DNA from: Bacillus kexueae
GTDB lineage: Bacteria > Bacillota > Bacilli > Bacillales > Aeribacillaceae
Length of the DNA: 64,000 bases
Assembly: GCF_022809095.1 (NCBI RefSeq)
Contig: NZ_JALAZE010000003.1
Span: 1 to 64,000 of the forward strand
Direction of reading: 5' to 3'
Made by a program: the position numbers and the translations under genes. The notes beneath the pieces were generated by a model. The model ran no database searches. It saw nothing but the letters and a program-made list of their open reading frames with translations, and was not told the origin of the DNA. Shown piece after piece: positions 1-10,331 of the stretch; position 1 is the stretch's first letter, and every line of letters starts with the position of its first letter.

Positions 1-197
1 CTTTGAATATAACAACGGATTTATAGAAGGATTAAACAATCAAACAAAAGTAATTAAACGGAATGCGTTTGGGTTTAAACGTTATGATCGCTTCCGATTA
101 AAGATATTATTACATCATCAATTGAAATCGTATGATATTCAAGTGGGGTGAGGAGTAATAGGAAATACTCCTACCCCAACATTTGACGTAGAACCTT
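1..197 (+). mobile_element. Right end of an ISL3-type insertion sequence
   Basis: The window opens inside a transposase reading frame that stops at 149-151. About 20 bases later, at 172-197, lies a sequence of the kind that ends ISL3 elements; its complement reads aaggttctacgtcaaatgtt and then ggggtag. The left end, and so the size and target duplication, lie outside the window. In B. subtilis ndk sits directly before cheR; here this element and a dispersed repeat occupy that place. Confidence 0.6.
2..151 (+). CDS. ISL3-family transposase, C-terminal 49 residues (5'-truncated by window)
   Basis: An open frame from base 2 to the TGA at 149-151 encodes a tail containing YNNGFIEGLNNQTKVIKRNA followed by FGFKRYDRFR. 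This matches the conserved end of ISL3-type DDE transposases (N-G-x-x-E-G-x-N-N-x-x-K-x-x-K-R-x-A-x-G), which includes the last catalytic glutamate. Whether the complete gene is intact cannot be judged from this window. Confidence 0.7.
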   Translation, partial: FEYNNGFIEGLNNQTKVIKRNAFGFKRYDRFRLKILLHHQLKSYDIQVG

Positions 198-410
198 CTT
201 TATAGAGACGTTTGGTTAACAATTGTTTAAACGAAATATAGTTTTCGTAACCTTCATCGGATTCCTCTACCCACATCATCTTACTTTTCCTTTTCATATA
301 ACGTATGAATTAAAAGAAGTAAAGAAGTTAAATTTATTATTACACACAACGTTTTTCCAAAAGTATTAATTCACATCCCAATCATGGTTTAGAATATTAT
401 ATACTTATAG
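198..410. other. Intergenic stretch with no recognised feature
   Basis: AT-rich sequence between the insertion-sequence end and the dispersed repeat. I see no convincing reading frame with a ribosome binding site, no RNA gene and no strong promoter. Confidence 0.4.
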
Positions 411-1425
<1,015 letters not shown>

Positions 1426-1505
1426 TAAATTTTCTATTCAAGCGTATTATTTTATGATATATTTACTTAAAAGCGTTAAAGTGTTGAAGGGGGAAGTTAG
1501 TCGAG

Positions 1506-2675
1506 ATGAGATATTTAACAGCAGGAGAATCACACGGACCACAATTAACAACGATTGTTGAAGGAGTTCCAGCTGGACTCCCTTTATTAGCAGAAGATAT
1601 TAATGAGAACTTAGCGCGTCGTCAAAAAGGTTATGGCCGTGGTAGAAGGATGCAAATTGAAAAAGACCAAGTGCAAATTGTTGGTGGCGTTCGCCATGGA
1701 AAGACGTTAGGCTCTCCAATAGCACTCGTTGTAGAAAACCGTGATTGGAAACATTGGACAAATATTATGGGGATTGAACCGCTAGATGAAACTGAGGAAA
1801 AAGAAGTGAAAAGGCAAATTTCGCGACCTCGACCAGGACATGCCGATTTAAATGGGGCAATCAAGTATGGACATCGAGACATGCGAAATGTTTTAGAGCG
1901 ATCATCAGCGCGTGAGACAACGGTTCGTGTGGCCGCTGGAGCCGTAGCGAAGAAGGTATTAGCAGAGTTAGGGATAAAAATTGTTGGGTATGTAAAAGAA
2001 ATTGGAGGAGTCAAGGCACGAGATGTCAATTATCCAATTGAAGAAATTAGCGAATTGACAGAGCAATCAGAAGTAAGATGTGCAGACCCTGAAGTAGAAC
2101 AAAAAATGAAAGATGCAATTGACGAAGCGAAGAAAAACGGTGACTCAATTGGAGGTATAGTAGAAGTTGTCGTAGAAGGGGTGCCAGCTGGTGTAGGCAG
2201 TTACGTCCATTATGATCGAAAACTTGACGCGAAAATTGCACAGGCCATTGTAAGCATTAACGCTTTTAAAGGCGTTGAATTTGGTATCGGCTTTGAAGCA
2301 GCAAGAAAATTTGGAAGTGAAGTACACGATGAGATTGCATGGAATGACCAGGAAGGCTACTATCGAAAAACGAACCGATTAGGAGGCTTCGAAGGTGGTA
2401 TGACAACAGGTATGCCAATCGTCGTGAGAGGGGTCATGAAACCAATACCGACTTTATACAAACCTCTTCAAAGTGTAGATATTGAGACGAAAGAAACATT
2501 TGAAGCAAGTATTGAACGTTCAGATAGCTGTGCTGTTCCTGCTGCTGCAGTGGTTGCTGAAGCTGTAGTTGCTTGGGAAGTTGCAAATGCGATTGTTGAG
2601 CAGTTCGGGGTTGATCGAATGGACGTCATTAAAGAAAATATTGAACGGTTAAAAGCTTATGCGAGGGAATTTTAA
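1506..2675 (+). CDS. aroC: Chorismate synthase
   Basis: Converts 5-enolpyruvylshikimate-3-phosphate to chorismate, the last common step of the shikimate pathway, using reduced FMN. The 389-residue length is typical. Family signatures are visible: AGESHGP near residue 7, [21 protein letters not shown] read across residues 47-67, [18 protein letters not shown], and [16 protein letters not shown] near the C-terminus. The start follows a strong GGGGGAAG site. Its stop overlaps the aroB start (TAATG), so the two are translationally coupled. B. subtilis calls this gene aroF. Confidence 0.97.
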   Translation: MRYLTAGESHGPQLTTIVEGVPAGLPLLAEDINENLARRQKGYGRGRRMQIEKDQVQIVGGVRHGKTLGSPIALVVENRDWKHWTNIMGIEPLDETEEKEVKRQISRPRPGHADLNGAIKYGHRDMRNVLERSSARETTVRVAAGAVAKKVLAELGIKIVGYVKEIGGVKARDVNYPIEEISELTEQSEVRCADPEVEQKMKDAIDEAKKNGDSIGGIVEVVVEGVPAGVGSYVHYDRKLDAKIAQAIVSINAFKGVEFGIGFEAARKFGSEVHDEIAWNDQEGYYRKTNRLGGFEGGMTTGMPIVVRGVMKPIPTLYKPLQSVDIETKETFEASIERSDSCAVPAAAVVAEAVVAWEVANAIVEQFGVDRMDVIKENIERLKAYAREF

Positions 2676-3769
2676 TGAAAACCTTAAAAGTTCGGACGAA
2701 AAGCCGTACATATCCTGTATATATTGGTGAGGGAATTACCGGTCAATTACATGATTTTCTAAAAGAAATTAATTTATCTCCCTCTCGTATAATGGTCATG
2801 ACGGATGAAGTCGTGCTTTCTTATTACGAATCATATATTCAAGAGGCTTCGAAGCAATTGGATTGTCCTGTTCATTTTTTCGTCATACCAAACGGAGAAT
2901 CACAAAAATCGTTTGAGCGATATTATGAAGCGCAAACTTTTGCTTTAGAAAAGGGATTGGATCGGAAGTCAGCCATTTTGGCAATCGGTGGTGGAGTAAT
3001 TGGTGATCTTGCTGGGTTTGTTGCAGCAACTTACATGAGGGGAATTCCTTTTATTCAAATACCGACAACATTATTAGCTCATGATAGTGCAGTGGGTGGG
3101 AAAGTGGCGATTAACCATCCTTTAGGGAAGAATATGATCGGTGCGTTTCATCAGCCTCATGCTGTTCTTTTTGATGTGTCCTATTTAAAAACGCTTCCGC
3201 TAAAAGAATGGAGAAGTGGATTTGCCGAAGTGATAAAACATGGATTGATTCAAAATAAAAGCTTTGTTGAAGAGTTAGAAGAAGAGATCCATTCATTACA
3301 GACAATCACAATGAAACAGGCAATGTATTGTATTGAAATAGGAATTTCGATAAAAGCGCACATTGTAGAGCAGGATGAACAAGAAGAAGGAGTTCGTGCA
3401 TTCTTAAATTTTGGTCATACGTTAGGGCATGCCATTGAAGCGAGCTTAGGGTATGGAAAAATAACACATGGTGAAGCGGTTACCATCGGTATGCTTTTTG
3501 CATTATATGTAAGTGAGAAAGTTTACGGTATAGACCTATGCTATGACAAATGGAAAAGTTGGTTTAATATCCTAGGTTATCCAACGACCATTCCGGCCCA
3601 TATTACGAACGAACAACTCGTTACAAAAATGACGAGTGATAAAAAGGCAATTGAAGGTCAAATACGCTTTGTTTTATTAAAAGCGATAAGCGAGCCGATC
3701 GTAACACCGATTCAAACGAAAGAGATTTTAACTTTATTAGACGAGTGGAGAATGGAGGAGTCACAATGA
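2675..3769 (+). CDS. aroB: 3-dehydroquinate synthase
   Basis: Makes 3-dehydroquinate from DAHP, the second shikimate step, with NAD+ and a divalent metal. The 364-residue length is normal. Visible motifs are the glycine-rich AIGGGVIGDLAGFVAATYMRG region (NAD binding, about residues 102-122), the IPTTLLAHDSAVGGKVAIN block, and metal-ligand segments FAEVIKHG, NFGHTLGHAIE and THGEAVTIGM. It overlaps aroC by one base and aroH by four (ATGA), so it is part of a tightly coupled aro operon. Confidence 0.97.
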   Translation: MKTLKVRTKSRTYPVYIGEGITGQLHDFLKEINLSPSRIMVMTDEVVLSYYESYIQEASKQLDCPVHFFVIPNGESQKSFERYYEAQTFALEKGLDRKSAILAIGGGVIGDLAGFVAATYMRGIPFIQIPTTLLAHDSAVGGKVAINHPLGKNMIGAFHQPHAVLFDVSYLKTLPLKEWRSGFAEVIKHGLIQNKSFVEELEEEIHSLQTITMKQAMYCIEIGISIKAHIVEQDEQEEGVRAFLNFGHTLGHAIEASLGYGKITHGEAVTIGMLFALYVSEKVYGIDLCYDKWKSWFNILGYPTTIPAHITNEQLVTKMTSDKKAIEGQIRFVLLKAISEPIVTPIQTKEILTLLDEWRMEESQ

Positions 3770-4131
3770 TTCGTGGAATTCGAGGCGCAATAACGGTAGA
3801 AGAAAACGAAGCGAATTCAATCATTGAGGCGACTGAGAAGCTTATTAAAAGAATGGTTAACGAAAATGAAATTAAGCCGGACTATATTGCTTCAGTTTTT
3901 ATATCGGCTACAAATGATTTAAACGCTTCATTTCCGGCGAGGGCTTTACGTAACTTTTCGGGATGGTCTTTCGTACCTGTGACATGTATGCAAGAGATGG
4001 CCGTACCTGGAAGTTTGGAGAAGTGCGTTCGAGTTATGATGCATGTAGAAACGAATAAAGCTCAAAAAGATATTAAACATGTTTATTTAGAAGGTGCGAA
4101 AAATTTACGACCGGATTTAATTGACAATTAA
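3766..4131 (+). CDS. aroH: Monofunctional chorismate mutase, AroH class
   Basis: Rearranges chorismate to prephenate for tyrosine and phenylalanine synthesis. The 121-residue protein begins MIRGIRGAITVEENEANSI, which is diagnostic of the trimeric Bacillus AroH class, and contains the arginine-rich RALRNFSGWSFVPVTCMQEM segment around the active site. The ATG at 3766 overlaps the aroB stop and follows GGAGGAG; a longer frame from 3745 would start inside aroB. The last bases of the gene hold the -35 element of the trp promoter. Confidence 0.95.
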   Translation: MIRGIRGAITVEENEANSIIEATEKLIKRMVNENEIKPDYIASVFISATNDLNASFPARALRNFSGWSFVPVTCMQEMAVPGSLEKCVRVMMHVETNKAQKDIKHVYLEGAKNLRPDLIDN

Positions 4132-4149
4132 AAAAATGTAGATTAAGAT
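4121..4149 (+). promoter_or_regulatory. Sigma-A promoter for the trp operon
   Basis: TTGACA at 4121-4126, a 17-base spacer and TAAGAT at 4144-4149. The -35 element lies in the last codons of aroH, as in B. subtilis, where trp has its own promoter within the aromatic supra-operon. Transcription would begin near 4156, just before the triplet-rich leader. Confidence 0.75.
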
Positions 4150-4177
4150 ATTCAGTAAGTTTTAGTTACCTAATATT

Positions 4178-4284
4178 GGTTTAGTTGAGTAGAGATTAGA
4201 TAGTTGAGAATGAGTCAGGAAGAGCAGAGGATTGATTTAATGATTAAAATTCACTGCCCAAAACAGACTGTTTTGGGCTTTTTT
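4178..4284 (+). promoter_or_regulatory. TRAP-type tryptophan attenuator (NAG triplets plus terminator)
   Basis: From 4179 to 4230 the leader contains about nine GAG/TAG triplets, mostly two or three bases apart (tag tt gag ta gag at tag ... gag aat gag ... gag ca gag). This is the binding pattern of the TRAP (MtrB) ring. It is followed by a terminator hairpin at 4256-4278 (gcccaaaacag/ctgttttgggc) and a T-run. Tryptophan-loaded TRAP would expose the terminator and stop transcription before trpE. mtrB itself is not in the window. Confidence 0.85.
4256..4284 (+). terminator. trp leader attenuator terminator
   Basis: Stem gcccaaaacag / ctgttttgggc followed by six T residues, located between the TRAP-binding triplets and trpE. 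Confidence 0.88.
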
Positions 4285-4359
4285 AACCTATCTTCATCTT
4301 TTTTCTTCAGATTTATCCTCTCTGAACTCATTCTCCATACTGAATGGAGGACTGAGCTT

Positions 4360-5901
4360 ATGTTTGAAACTTCCTTTGAAGATTTCGCACAAGATCAAAA
4401 GCTATATAAAACGATACCAATTATTTCTCATGTGCATGTCGATACGTTAACTCCGATTGATATTTTTCATGCATTACAAGATGAGGCAGTTTTTATTTTG
4501 GAAAGTCATGACCAAGAATCAACATGGTCTAACTTTTCTTTTATCGGTTTAAATCCACTTTATTTCATTCGAGAAAAAATGAATCAGTTTGTGTTTGAAA
4601 ATCGGCAAGAAGAGGTTCTTTTTACTAGCCATTCGATTTCTGAGCTGTTTCAACGAATCGAACAAACACTTCATGTAAAGAAACCGAAATTAAATATTCC
4701 ATTCATCGGAGGAGCTGTCGGAAGTATAGGATATGAGGCGGTTACTCTATTTGAGAAAGTACCGAATCATTCTAAAAGTGATGTACAGCGAACGAAATGT
4801 GAGTTGCTCTTGTGTGAAACGATAATAGCTTTTGATCACCATAAGAAACAGATGACGATTATTCATTACGAAACGGTAGACGGGATAGAAACAAACGAAA
4901 AAATAAAAGAAATATATGCGGCTGCAACCGAAAAAGTTGTCAGCTTGCACAGGAAACTCAAACAGAGAACCCGCTTAGAACAACCGTTTATTCATACAGA
5001 TACGTCACCTGTTTCATTCGAATCCTTTTCCTCTAATTATAAAAAAACTTCGTTTATGAATGATGTTGAGAAAATCAAAGAATACATTCGTAGCGGTGAT
5101 ATATTTCAAGCCGTATTGTCACAGCGATTTGAAAAAAAAGTGACCGTTTCTGCATTTCAACTATATCGTGCTTTGCGGATTGTAAATCCCTCACCGTACT
5201 TATTTTATATAAAACTATCAAATGAAGAATTAATCGGTAGTTCGCCGGAACGTCTTATTCATGTCCTAGGTGATCATTTAGAAATCCATCCGATTGCTGG
5301 TACTAGAAGAAGAGGCAATTCTAATGAAGAAGATCAACAGCTTGCAACGCAATTGATTCAAGATAAGAAGGAATTAGCTGAGCATTATATGCTCGTTGAT
5401 TTAGCTCGAAATGATATCGGTAGAGTGGCCTCATATGGATCGGTACAAACACCGCAATTACTTGAGTTAACTTATTTTTCACACGTTATGCATTTAATAT
5501 CGAAAGTTACTGGGCGGCTTAAAGAAGATATACATCCAATGGATGCGCTTATTTCCTCGTTTCCAGCAGGAACTGTATCTGGTGCACCAAAAGTAAGAGC
5601 AATGCAAATTTTACATGAGCTTGAACCGACTGCAAGGGGAAGCTATGCAGGGTGTGTAGCTTACATTGGTTTTGATGGAAATATTGATAGCTGTATTACC
5701 ATTCGAACCATTTCCCTTCAAAACGGAGTTGCGTACGTTCAGGCTGGTGCTGGAATTGTTGCAGATTCAAAACCAGAATTAGAATGGAAAGAAACAATAA
5801 ACAAGGCAAGCGCGCTTATTAAAACGATTGAAATCGCTGAGCAAACATTCAAGACGGAAGGAGAGGGTTCGAATGAAAAGCATTCTGAAAAAGTGTATTG
5901 A
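4360..5901 (+). CDS. trpE: Anthranilate synthase component I
   Basis: Forms anthranilate from chorismate with a glutamine amidotransferase partner. The partner is not in this window; in B. subtilis pabA, elsewhere, fills the role. Starting at ATG 4360, nine bases after ATGGAGG, the protein has 513 residues, matching TrpE. The chorismate-binding half is clear: KEYIRSGDIFQAVLSQRF, SPERLI, PIAGTRRRG, DLARNDIGRV, SFPAGTVSGAPKVRAM and GYAGCVAY-like SYAGCVAYIGF. The frame is open back to 4204, but that stretch contains the attenuator terminator and is not coding. Confidence 0.96.
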   Translation: MFETSFEDFAQDQKLYKTIPIISHVHVDTLTPIDIFHALQDEAVFILESHDQESTWSNFSFIGLNPLYFIREKMNQFVFENRQEEVLFTSHSISELFQRIEQTLHVKKPKLNIPFIGGAVGSIGYEAVTLFEKVPNHSKSDVQRTKCELLLCETIIAFDHHKKQMTIIHYETVDGIETNEKIKEIYAAATEKVVSLHRKLKQRTRLEQPFIHTDTSPVSFESFSSNYKKTSFMNDVEKIKEYIRSGDIFQAVLSQRFEKKVTVSAFQLYRALRIVNPSPYLFYIKLSNEELIGSSPERLIHVLGDHLEIHPIAGTRRRGNSNEEDQQLATQLIQDKKELAEHYMLVDLARNDIGRVASYGSVQTPQLLELTYFSHVMHLISKVTGRLKEDIHPMDALISSFPAGTVSGAPKVRAMQILHELEPTARGSYAGCVAYIGFDGNIDSCITIRTISLQNGVAYVQAGAGIVADSKPELEWKETINKASALIKTIEIAEQTFKTEGEGSNEKHSEKVY

Positions 5902-6889
5902 AGGTGATACGCTATCACAATTACAAGCCGAAGAGGCGATGGATGCCATGATGCAAGGGGAAGCAACGGATAGTCAAATTGCAAGTCTCGTATCGATTTT
6001 GCGTTTCCGTGGTGAAACCGTTGATGAGTTAATTGGATTCGCAAAAGCGATGAAAAAACATATGATTCAAATTGATGGAATGGAAAATGTTATTGATACC
6101 TGCGGAACGGGTGGTGATGGTGCAAATACATTTAACATATCTACTGCATCCGCCATTTTAACTTCTTCTTTAGGCGTAAAAGTGGCGAAACATGGAAATC
6201 GTTCGGTTTCTTCCAAAAGTGGTAGCGCAGATGTGCTGGAATATTTAAACATTCCTATACAGTCTTCACCTGAAGAAGCACGTGTCGCGATCGAGCAATC
6301 CAATATGAGCTTTTTATATGCGCCTCTTTATCACTCTTCAATGAGATATGTAGCGAAGACGAGAAAGGAAATAGGATTTCGAACATTTTTTAATTTATTA
6401 GGACCTCTAGTGAATCCTGCAAAGGCAAAAAAGCAAGTAATAGGTGTATATTCTCTTTCATACGCTCAAAAGCTCGCACATGCGTTGCAGCATTCTGACT
6501 CAGAGCATGTACTCTTTGTGACAGGAAACGACGGATTGGATGAAATGACTATTACAGGAAAGACAAATGTTATTGAAGTGCGGAACGGAACGATACAATC
6601 ATACGAAATAACTCCTGAGCAAATGGGCTTATCGCGTGGGGAGTTAAAGGACATACAAGTTCAAAATGTTCAAGAAAGTGCCGAGCTAATTGAACGGATT
6701 TTCCGAAATGAAGCAAATGAAGCTGCACGTAACATCGTCTTGTTAAATGCGAGCGCTGCTCTATATGTTGCCGGGGCTGTACGCAATTTACATCAAGGAG
6801 TTGCAATGGCAAAGAAAGCACTCGAAGATGGGGTCGCCCTTCGCCACTTACAAGCATTACAAGTAAGAAAGGAAGAGAAATATGCTTGA
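5873..6889 (+). CDS. trpD: Anthranilate phosphoribosyltransferase
   Basis: Couples anthranilate to PRPP. The 338-residue length is exactly as in B. subtilis. The PRPP-binding loop DTCGTGGDGANTFNIST, the KHGNRSVSSKSGSADVLE segment and FFNLLGPLVNPA are all present. I choose the ATG at 5873 after GGAGAGGG; it overlaps trpE by 29 bases, indicating coupled translation. Confidence 0.96.
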   Translation: MKSILKKCIEGDTLSQLQAEEAMDAMMQGEATDSQIASLVSILRFRGETVDELIGFAKAMKKHMIQIDGMENVIDTCGTGGDGANTFNISTASAILTSSLGVKVAKHGNRSVSSKSGSADVLEYLNIPIQSSPEEARVAIEQSNMSFLYAPLYHSSMRYVAKTRKEIGFRTFFNLLGPLVNPAKAKKQVIGVYSLSYAQKLAHALQHSDSEHVLFVTGNDGLDEMTITGKTNVIEVRNGTIQSYEITPEQMGLSRGELKDIQVQNVQESAELIERIFRNEANEAARNIVLLNASAALYVAGAVRNLHQGVAMAKKALEDGVALRHLQALQVRKEEKYA

Positions 6890-7652
6890 AGAAATATTAC
6901 GTGTGAAAGAAGAAGAAGTAAAACAGATTAAGCTCGAAAAACATGGGAATCATGTTCCGAAACGATCGTTTTACGATGCGTTAAAAAATCCGAAACGATT
7001 TATTGGTTTAATAGCAGAAATAAAAAAAGCATCTCCTTCCAAAGGGCTTATTCAGCAAAATTTTAACCATGAAACGACGGCTTTACAGTATGAAAAAGCT
7101 GGAGCAGATTGCTTGTCTGTTTTAACGGATGAACGTTTTTTTAAAGGGCATAAGACATATTTACAAGATGTAAAGCGATTGGTAAATATCCCTATTTTAC
7201 GAAAGGACTTTATTATAGATGAAATTCAAATAGAAGAATCAAAGCAAATAGGAGCAGATGCGATTTTACTCATTGCAGAGGCTCTTTCGCCTAAAAAACT
7301 TAAAGCTTTGCATGAAGTGGCCATGTCATATGAGCTTGATGTATTAGTAGAAGTTCATTCGAATACATCATTACAACGTATTTTAGATCAATTCACTCCA
7401 AAAATCATTGGCATCAATAATCGAGATTTAACATCATTTCACACGACGGTGGAGCATACAGAGAAGATTATCTCAAATGTTCCGAAGGAGTCGATTGTCG
7501 TAAGTGAGAGCGGTATTTTTACAAAAGAAGATTTAGATTTCGTATTCAAATGTGGAGCAAATGCAGTGCTAGTTGGGGAATCGTTAATGAGAAAATCGAA
7601 TCAATGTCAAGCTATCCACGAATTGTTTGGAGAGAATGTCAATGTCAAATAA
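6882..7652 (+). CDS. trpC: Indole-3-glycerol phosphate synthase
   Basis: Closes the indole ring from carboxyphenylaminodeoxyribulose phosphate. The 256-residue TIM barrel shows GLIAEIKKASPSKGLI (catalytic lysine), SVLTDERFFKGH, PILRKDFIID, IGINNRDL and VSESGI, the usual order of IGPS active-site strands. It overlaps trpD by eight bases. Confidence 0.96.
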   Translation: MLEEILRVKEEEVKQIKLEKHGNHVPKRSFYDALKNPKRFIGLIAEIKKASPSKGLIQQNFNHETTALQYEKAGADCLSVLTDERFFKGHKTYLQDVKRLVNIPILRKDFIIDEIQIEESKQIGADAILLIAEALSPKKLKALHEVAMSYELDVLVEVHSNTSLQRILDQFTPKIIGINNRDLTSFHTTVEHTEKIISNVPKESIVVSESGIFTKEDLDFVFKCGANAVLVGESLMRKSNQCQAIHELFGENVNVK

Positions 7653-8289
7653 AGTTGAAGTAAAAATTTGCGGGAATCAAAGTTTACAAGATGTTCAAAA
7701 CGTAGTGGAGTTAGGCTTTGATTATGTAGGATTCGTTTTTGCCAAGAGCAAAAGGAGAGTACATCCATCTGAAGTGAAAAAGTGGATAAAAAATATACCC
7801 GAAGAAATTCAGACCGTTGGTGTTTTTGTAAACCCTACATTGGAGGATTTACAGAATTTTTTAGAAGAGGTTCCACTAGATATTGTTCAGTTACACGGCA
7901 AGGAAACACCATCATTTGTTCAAGAAGTAGTTCAAAATTTACCACAACGAGTTTGGAAGGCTCTTCATTATCATGAGCATATTCTTGAGGAGATGGAGCG
8001 TTTCAAAGATGTAGATGGATTTGTTATTGATAGTTCGGTAAAAGGACAATTTGGAGGAACGGGCAAAACCTTTAATTGGGATAATGTTCGTGAATATCAA
8101 GCCTTTGCAGATGAAAAACAGAAAAAGTTATTCATTGCAGGAGGGATTAATCCAGAAAATGTTCACGACTTACTACAAAAAGAGATATCGGGCATTGATT
8201 TAGCAAGTGGTGTAGAGGTGAACAGTCAAAAAAATAAATCCTTGTTACGATTGTTAAAAGAAAGGGTGGAAAAGACTCATGTATCCTGA
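7642..8289 (+). CDS. trpF: Phosphoribosylanthranilate isomerase
   Basis: Isomerises phosphoribosylanthranilate. The protein has 215 residues from ATG 7642, as in B. subtilis. It begins with VKICGN (catalytic cysteine) and contains [32 protein letters not shown] (catalytic aspartate region) and AGGINPENV. The start lies about eight bases after TTGGAGAG, inside the end of trpC. It overlaps trpB by 11 bases. Confidence 0.95.
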   Translation: MSNKVEVKICGNQSLQDVQNVVELGFDYVGFVFAKSKRRVHPSEVKKWIKNIPEEIQTVGVFVNPTLEDLQNFLEEVPLDIVQLHGKETPSFVQEVVQNLPQRVWKALHYHEHILEEMERFKDVDGFVIDSSVKGQFGGTGKTFNWDNVREYQAFADEKQKKLFIAGGINPENVHDLLQKEISGIDLASGVEVNSQKNKSLLRLLKERVEKTHVS

Positions 8290-9481
8290 TACATTTGGAC
8301 GATTTGGTGAATTCGGAGGAAAGTACGTACCTGAAACATTAATGCAACCTTTATTTGAAATCGAATTAGCATTAAAAGAGGCGTTGGAAGATGACTCTTT
8401 TCGAAAAGAATATCTAAAACTATTAAATGAGTATACAGGGCGCCCTACCGCTTTAACCTTTGCAAATGGATTAACAAACCATGTAGGTGGAGCAAAAATT
8501 TATTTAAAACGAGAAGATTTGAATCATACAGGAGCTCATAAAATAAACAATGCAATAGGGCAGGCCCTCCTTGCGAAACGTATGGGGAAAACGAAAATCA
8601 TTGCAGAAACAGGAGCCGGTCAACACGGTGTGGCAGCGGCAACCGTTGCTGCAAAATTTGGCTTAGAATGCAAAGTTTTTATGGGAGAAGAAGATGTCAA
8701 ACGTCAACGCTTGAATGTATTTAGAATGAAGTTGCTTGGAGCAGAAGTGATTTCCGTAACAAGTGGTAATAAGACATTAAAAGATGCCACTAATGAAGCG
8801 ATTCGGTACTGGGTTGCTAATTGTGATGACCATTTTTATATGATTGGTTCAGTAGTTGGCCCACATCCATATCCTTATATGGTACGAGAATTTCAACGTG
8901 TAATTGGAGATGAAGCGAAAAAACAATTTACCGAACGAACGGGTACGTTACCTACGAAAGTCATTGCATGTGTTGGAGGAGGAAGTAATGCGATTGGAAT
9001 GTTTTCTAGTTTTATCGATGAAAATGTAGAATTAATTGGCGTTGAGGCGAGCGGAAAAGGAATCAACACTCCTGAACATGCTGCGACCATTACAAAAGGT
9101 TCTAAAGGTGTTATCCATGGATCCTTAACATATTTACTGCAAGATGAATTTGGGCAAATCATTGAACCATATTCCATTTCAGCTGGTTTAGATTATCCAG
9201 GTGTAGGGCCGGAACATGCGTATTTAGCTTCAATAAATCGAGTCCAATATGAGCATGCATCAGACGAAGAGGCGCTAGAAGCATTAAAATTACTAAATCG
9301 AACAGAAGGAATTTTATGTGCGATTGAATCGGCTCATGCTGTAGCAAAAGCAATCGAAATGGCTAAAAATATGAACGAAGAAGAAGCGATATTAATTTGT
9401 TTATCTGGACGGGGAGATAAAGATGTTCATACTTTAATGGATTATGTTGAAGGGGGAGAGTTTCATGTTGAACAAATATAA
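8279..9481 (+). CDS. trpB: Tryptophan synthase beta chain
   Basis: Joins indole and serine to make tryptophan with PLP. The protein has 400 residues. The PLP lysine lies in [17 protein letters not shown] (around residue 90), the loop [10 protein letters not shown] follows, and the phosphate-binding glycine loop is [12 protein letters not shown]. Conservation across the whole length indicates a functional enzyme. Confidence 0.97.
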   Translation: MYPDTFGRFGEFGGKYVPETLMQPLFEIELALKEALEDDSFRKEYLKLLNEYTGRPTALTFANGLTNHVGGAKIYLKREDLNHTGAHKINNAIGQALLAKRMGKTKIIAETGAGQHGVAAATVAAKFGLECKVFMGEEDVKRQRLNVFRMKLLGAEVISVTSGNKTLKDATNEAIRYWVANCDDHFYMIGSVVGPHPYPYMVREFQRVIGDEAKKQFTERTGTLPTKVIACVGGGSNAIGMFSSFIDENVELIGVEASGKGINTPEHAATITKGSKGVIHGSLTYLLQDEFGQIIEPYSISAGLDYPGVGPEHAYLASINRVQYEHASDEEALEALKLLNRTEGILCAIESAHAVAKAIEMAKNMNEEEAILICLSGRGDKDVHTLMDYVEGGEFHVEQI

Positions 9482-10331
9482 AAAGGAAGAAAAGCATTTT
9501 ATTCCATTCATTATGGCAGGAGACCCATCAGAATCAATTACGATAGACTTAGCCCTTCAACTTCAAAAGAAAGGTGCATCTGTATTGGAACTAGGGGTTC
9601 CGTATTCAGATCCATTAGCCGATGGTCCAGTTATTCAGCGTGCATCTTTACGAGCAAGAAAAAATGGCATGAACATTGTCAAAGCAATAGAACTTGGTAA
9701 AAAATTAAAAGAAAATGGTTTGAAAATTCCGATTATCCTCTTTACTTATTTTAATCCTGTGTTAAAATTAGGAACAAATCGCTTTTTTGCTTTAATGCAA
9801 CAAAATGATATTGATGGATTGTTAATTCCAGATTTACCTTTTGAAGAGAGTGAAGAAGTACGTAGAAATTGTGAAGTCAATGGCATTGATTTTATTTCTA
9901 TGGTGGCACCAACTTCCGAAAAAAGGATTGAAATGATAGCCCAAAACGCAACTGGCTTTTTATATTGTGTATCTTCTTTAGGTGTTACGGGTGAGCGTTC
10001 TCAATTCAATCATGAAATACAGTCATTTTTACAGAAGGTGAAGACAATAACAAGTATTCCGGTTGTTGTCGGGTTTGGTGTATCCAATCGTAAACAAGTG
10101 GAATCATTTTATCGAATGAGCGATGGAGTGGTCGTTGGAAGTGCCATCATCCGAAAAATAGAGGAGCTTCTTCCATTACTTCAAGATGAGGATACGAAGC
10201 AAAAAGGCCTCTTACAGTTTGAACTATTTTTAGATGATCTCCTAAACATAAAGGGTAGAAGAGGTGTCTCGCATGAAAGTGAAAGAACAGTTAACGAAGT
10301 TGAACCCTTACCAACCGGGAAAGCCGATTGA
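9465..10331 (+). CDS. trpA: Tryptophan synthase alpha chain
   Basis: Releases indole from indole-glycerol phosphate and passes it to TrpB. Motifs are [25 protein letters not shown] (both catalytic acids) and [11 protein letters not shown]. Start ATG 9465 follows GGGGGAG and overlaps trpB by 17 bases. The protein has 288 residues, about 20 more than usual, because the frame runs 59 bases into hisC. The extra tail (from about [10 protein letters not shown]) is read from hisC sequence and has no counterpart I know of in TrpA. Confidence 0.95.
   Translation: MLNKYKKEEKHFIPFIMAGDPSESITIDLALQLQKKGASVLELGVPYSDPLADGPVIQRASLRARKNGMNIVKAIELGKKLKENGLKIPIILFTYFNPVLKLGTNRFFALMQQNDIDGLLIPDLPFEESEEVRRNCEVNGIDFISMVAPTSEKRIEMIAQNATGFLYCVSSLGVTGERSQFNHEIQSFLQKVKTITSIPVVVGFGVSNRKQVESFYRMSDGVVVGSAIIRKIEELLPLLQDEDTKQKGLLQFELFLDDLLNIKGRRGVSHESERTVNEVEPLPTGKAD

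Noticed and set aside
4204-4359. N-terminal extension of trpE from 4204
   Set aside because: The stretch contains the TRAP triplets and the attenuator terminator. ATG 4360 has a good ribosome binding site and gives the normal TrpE length.
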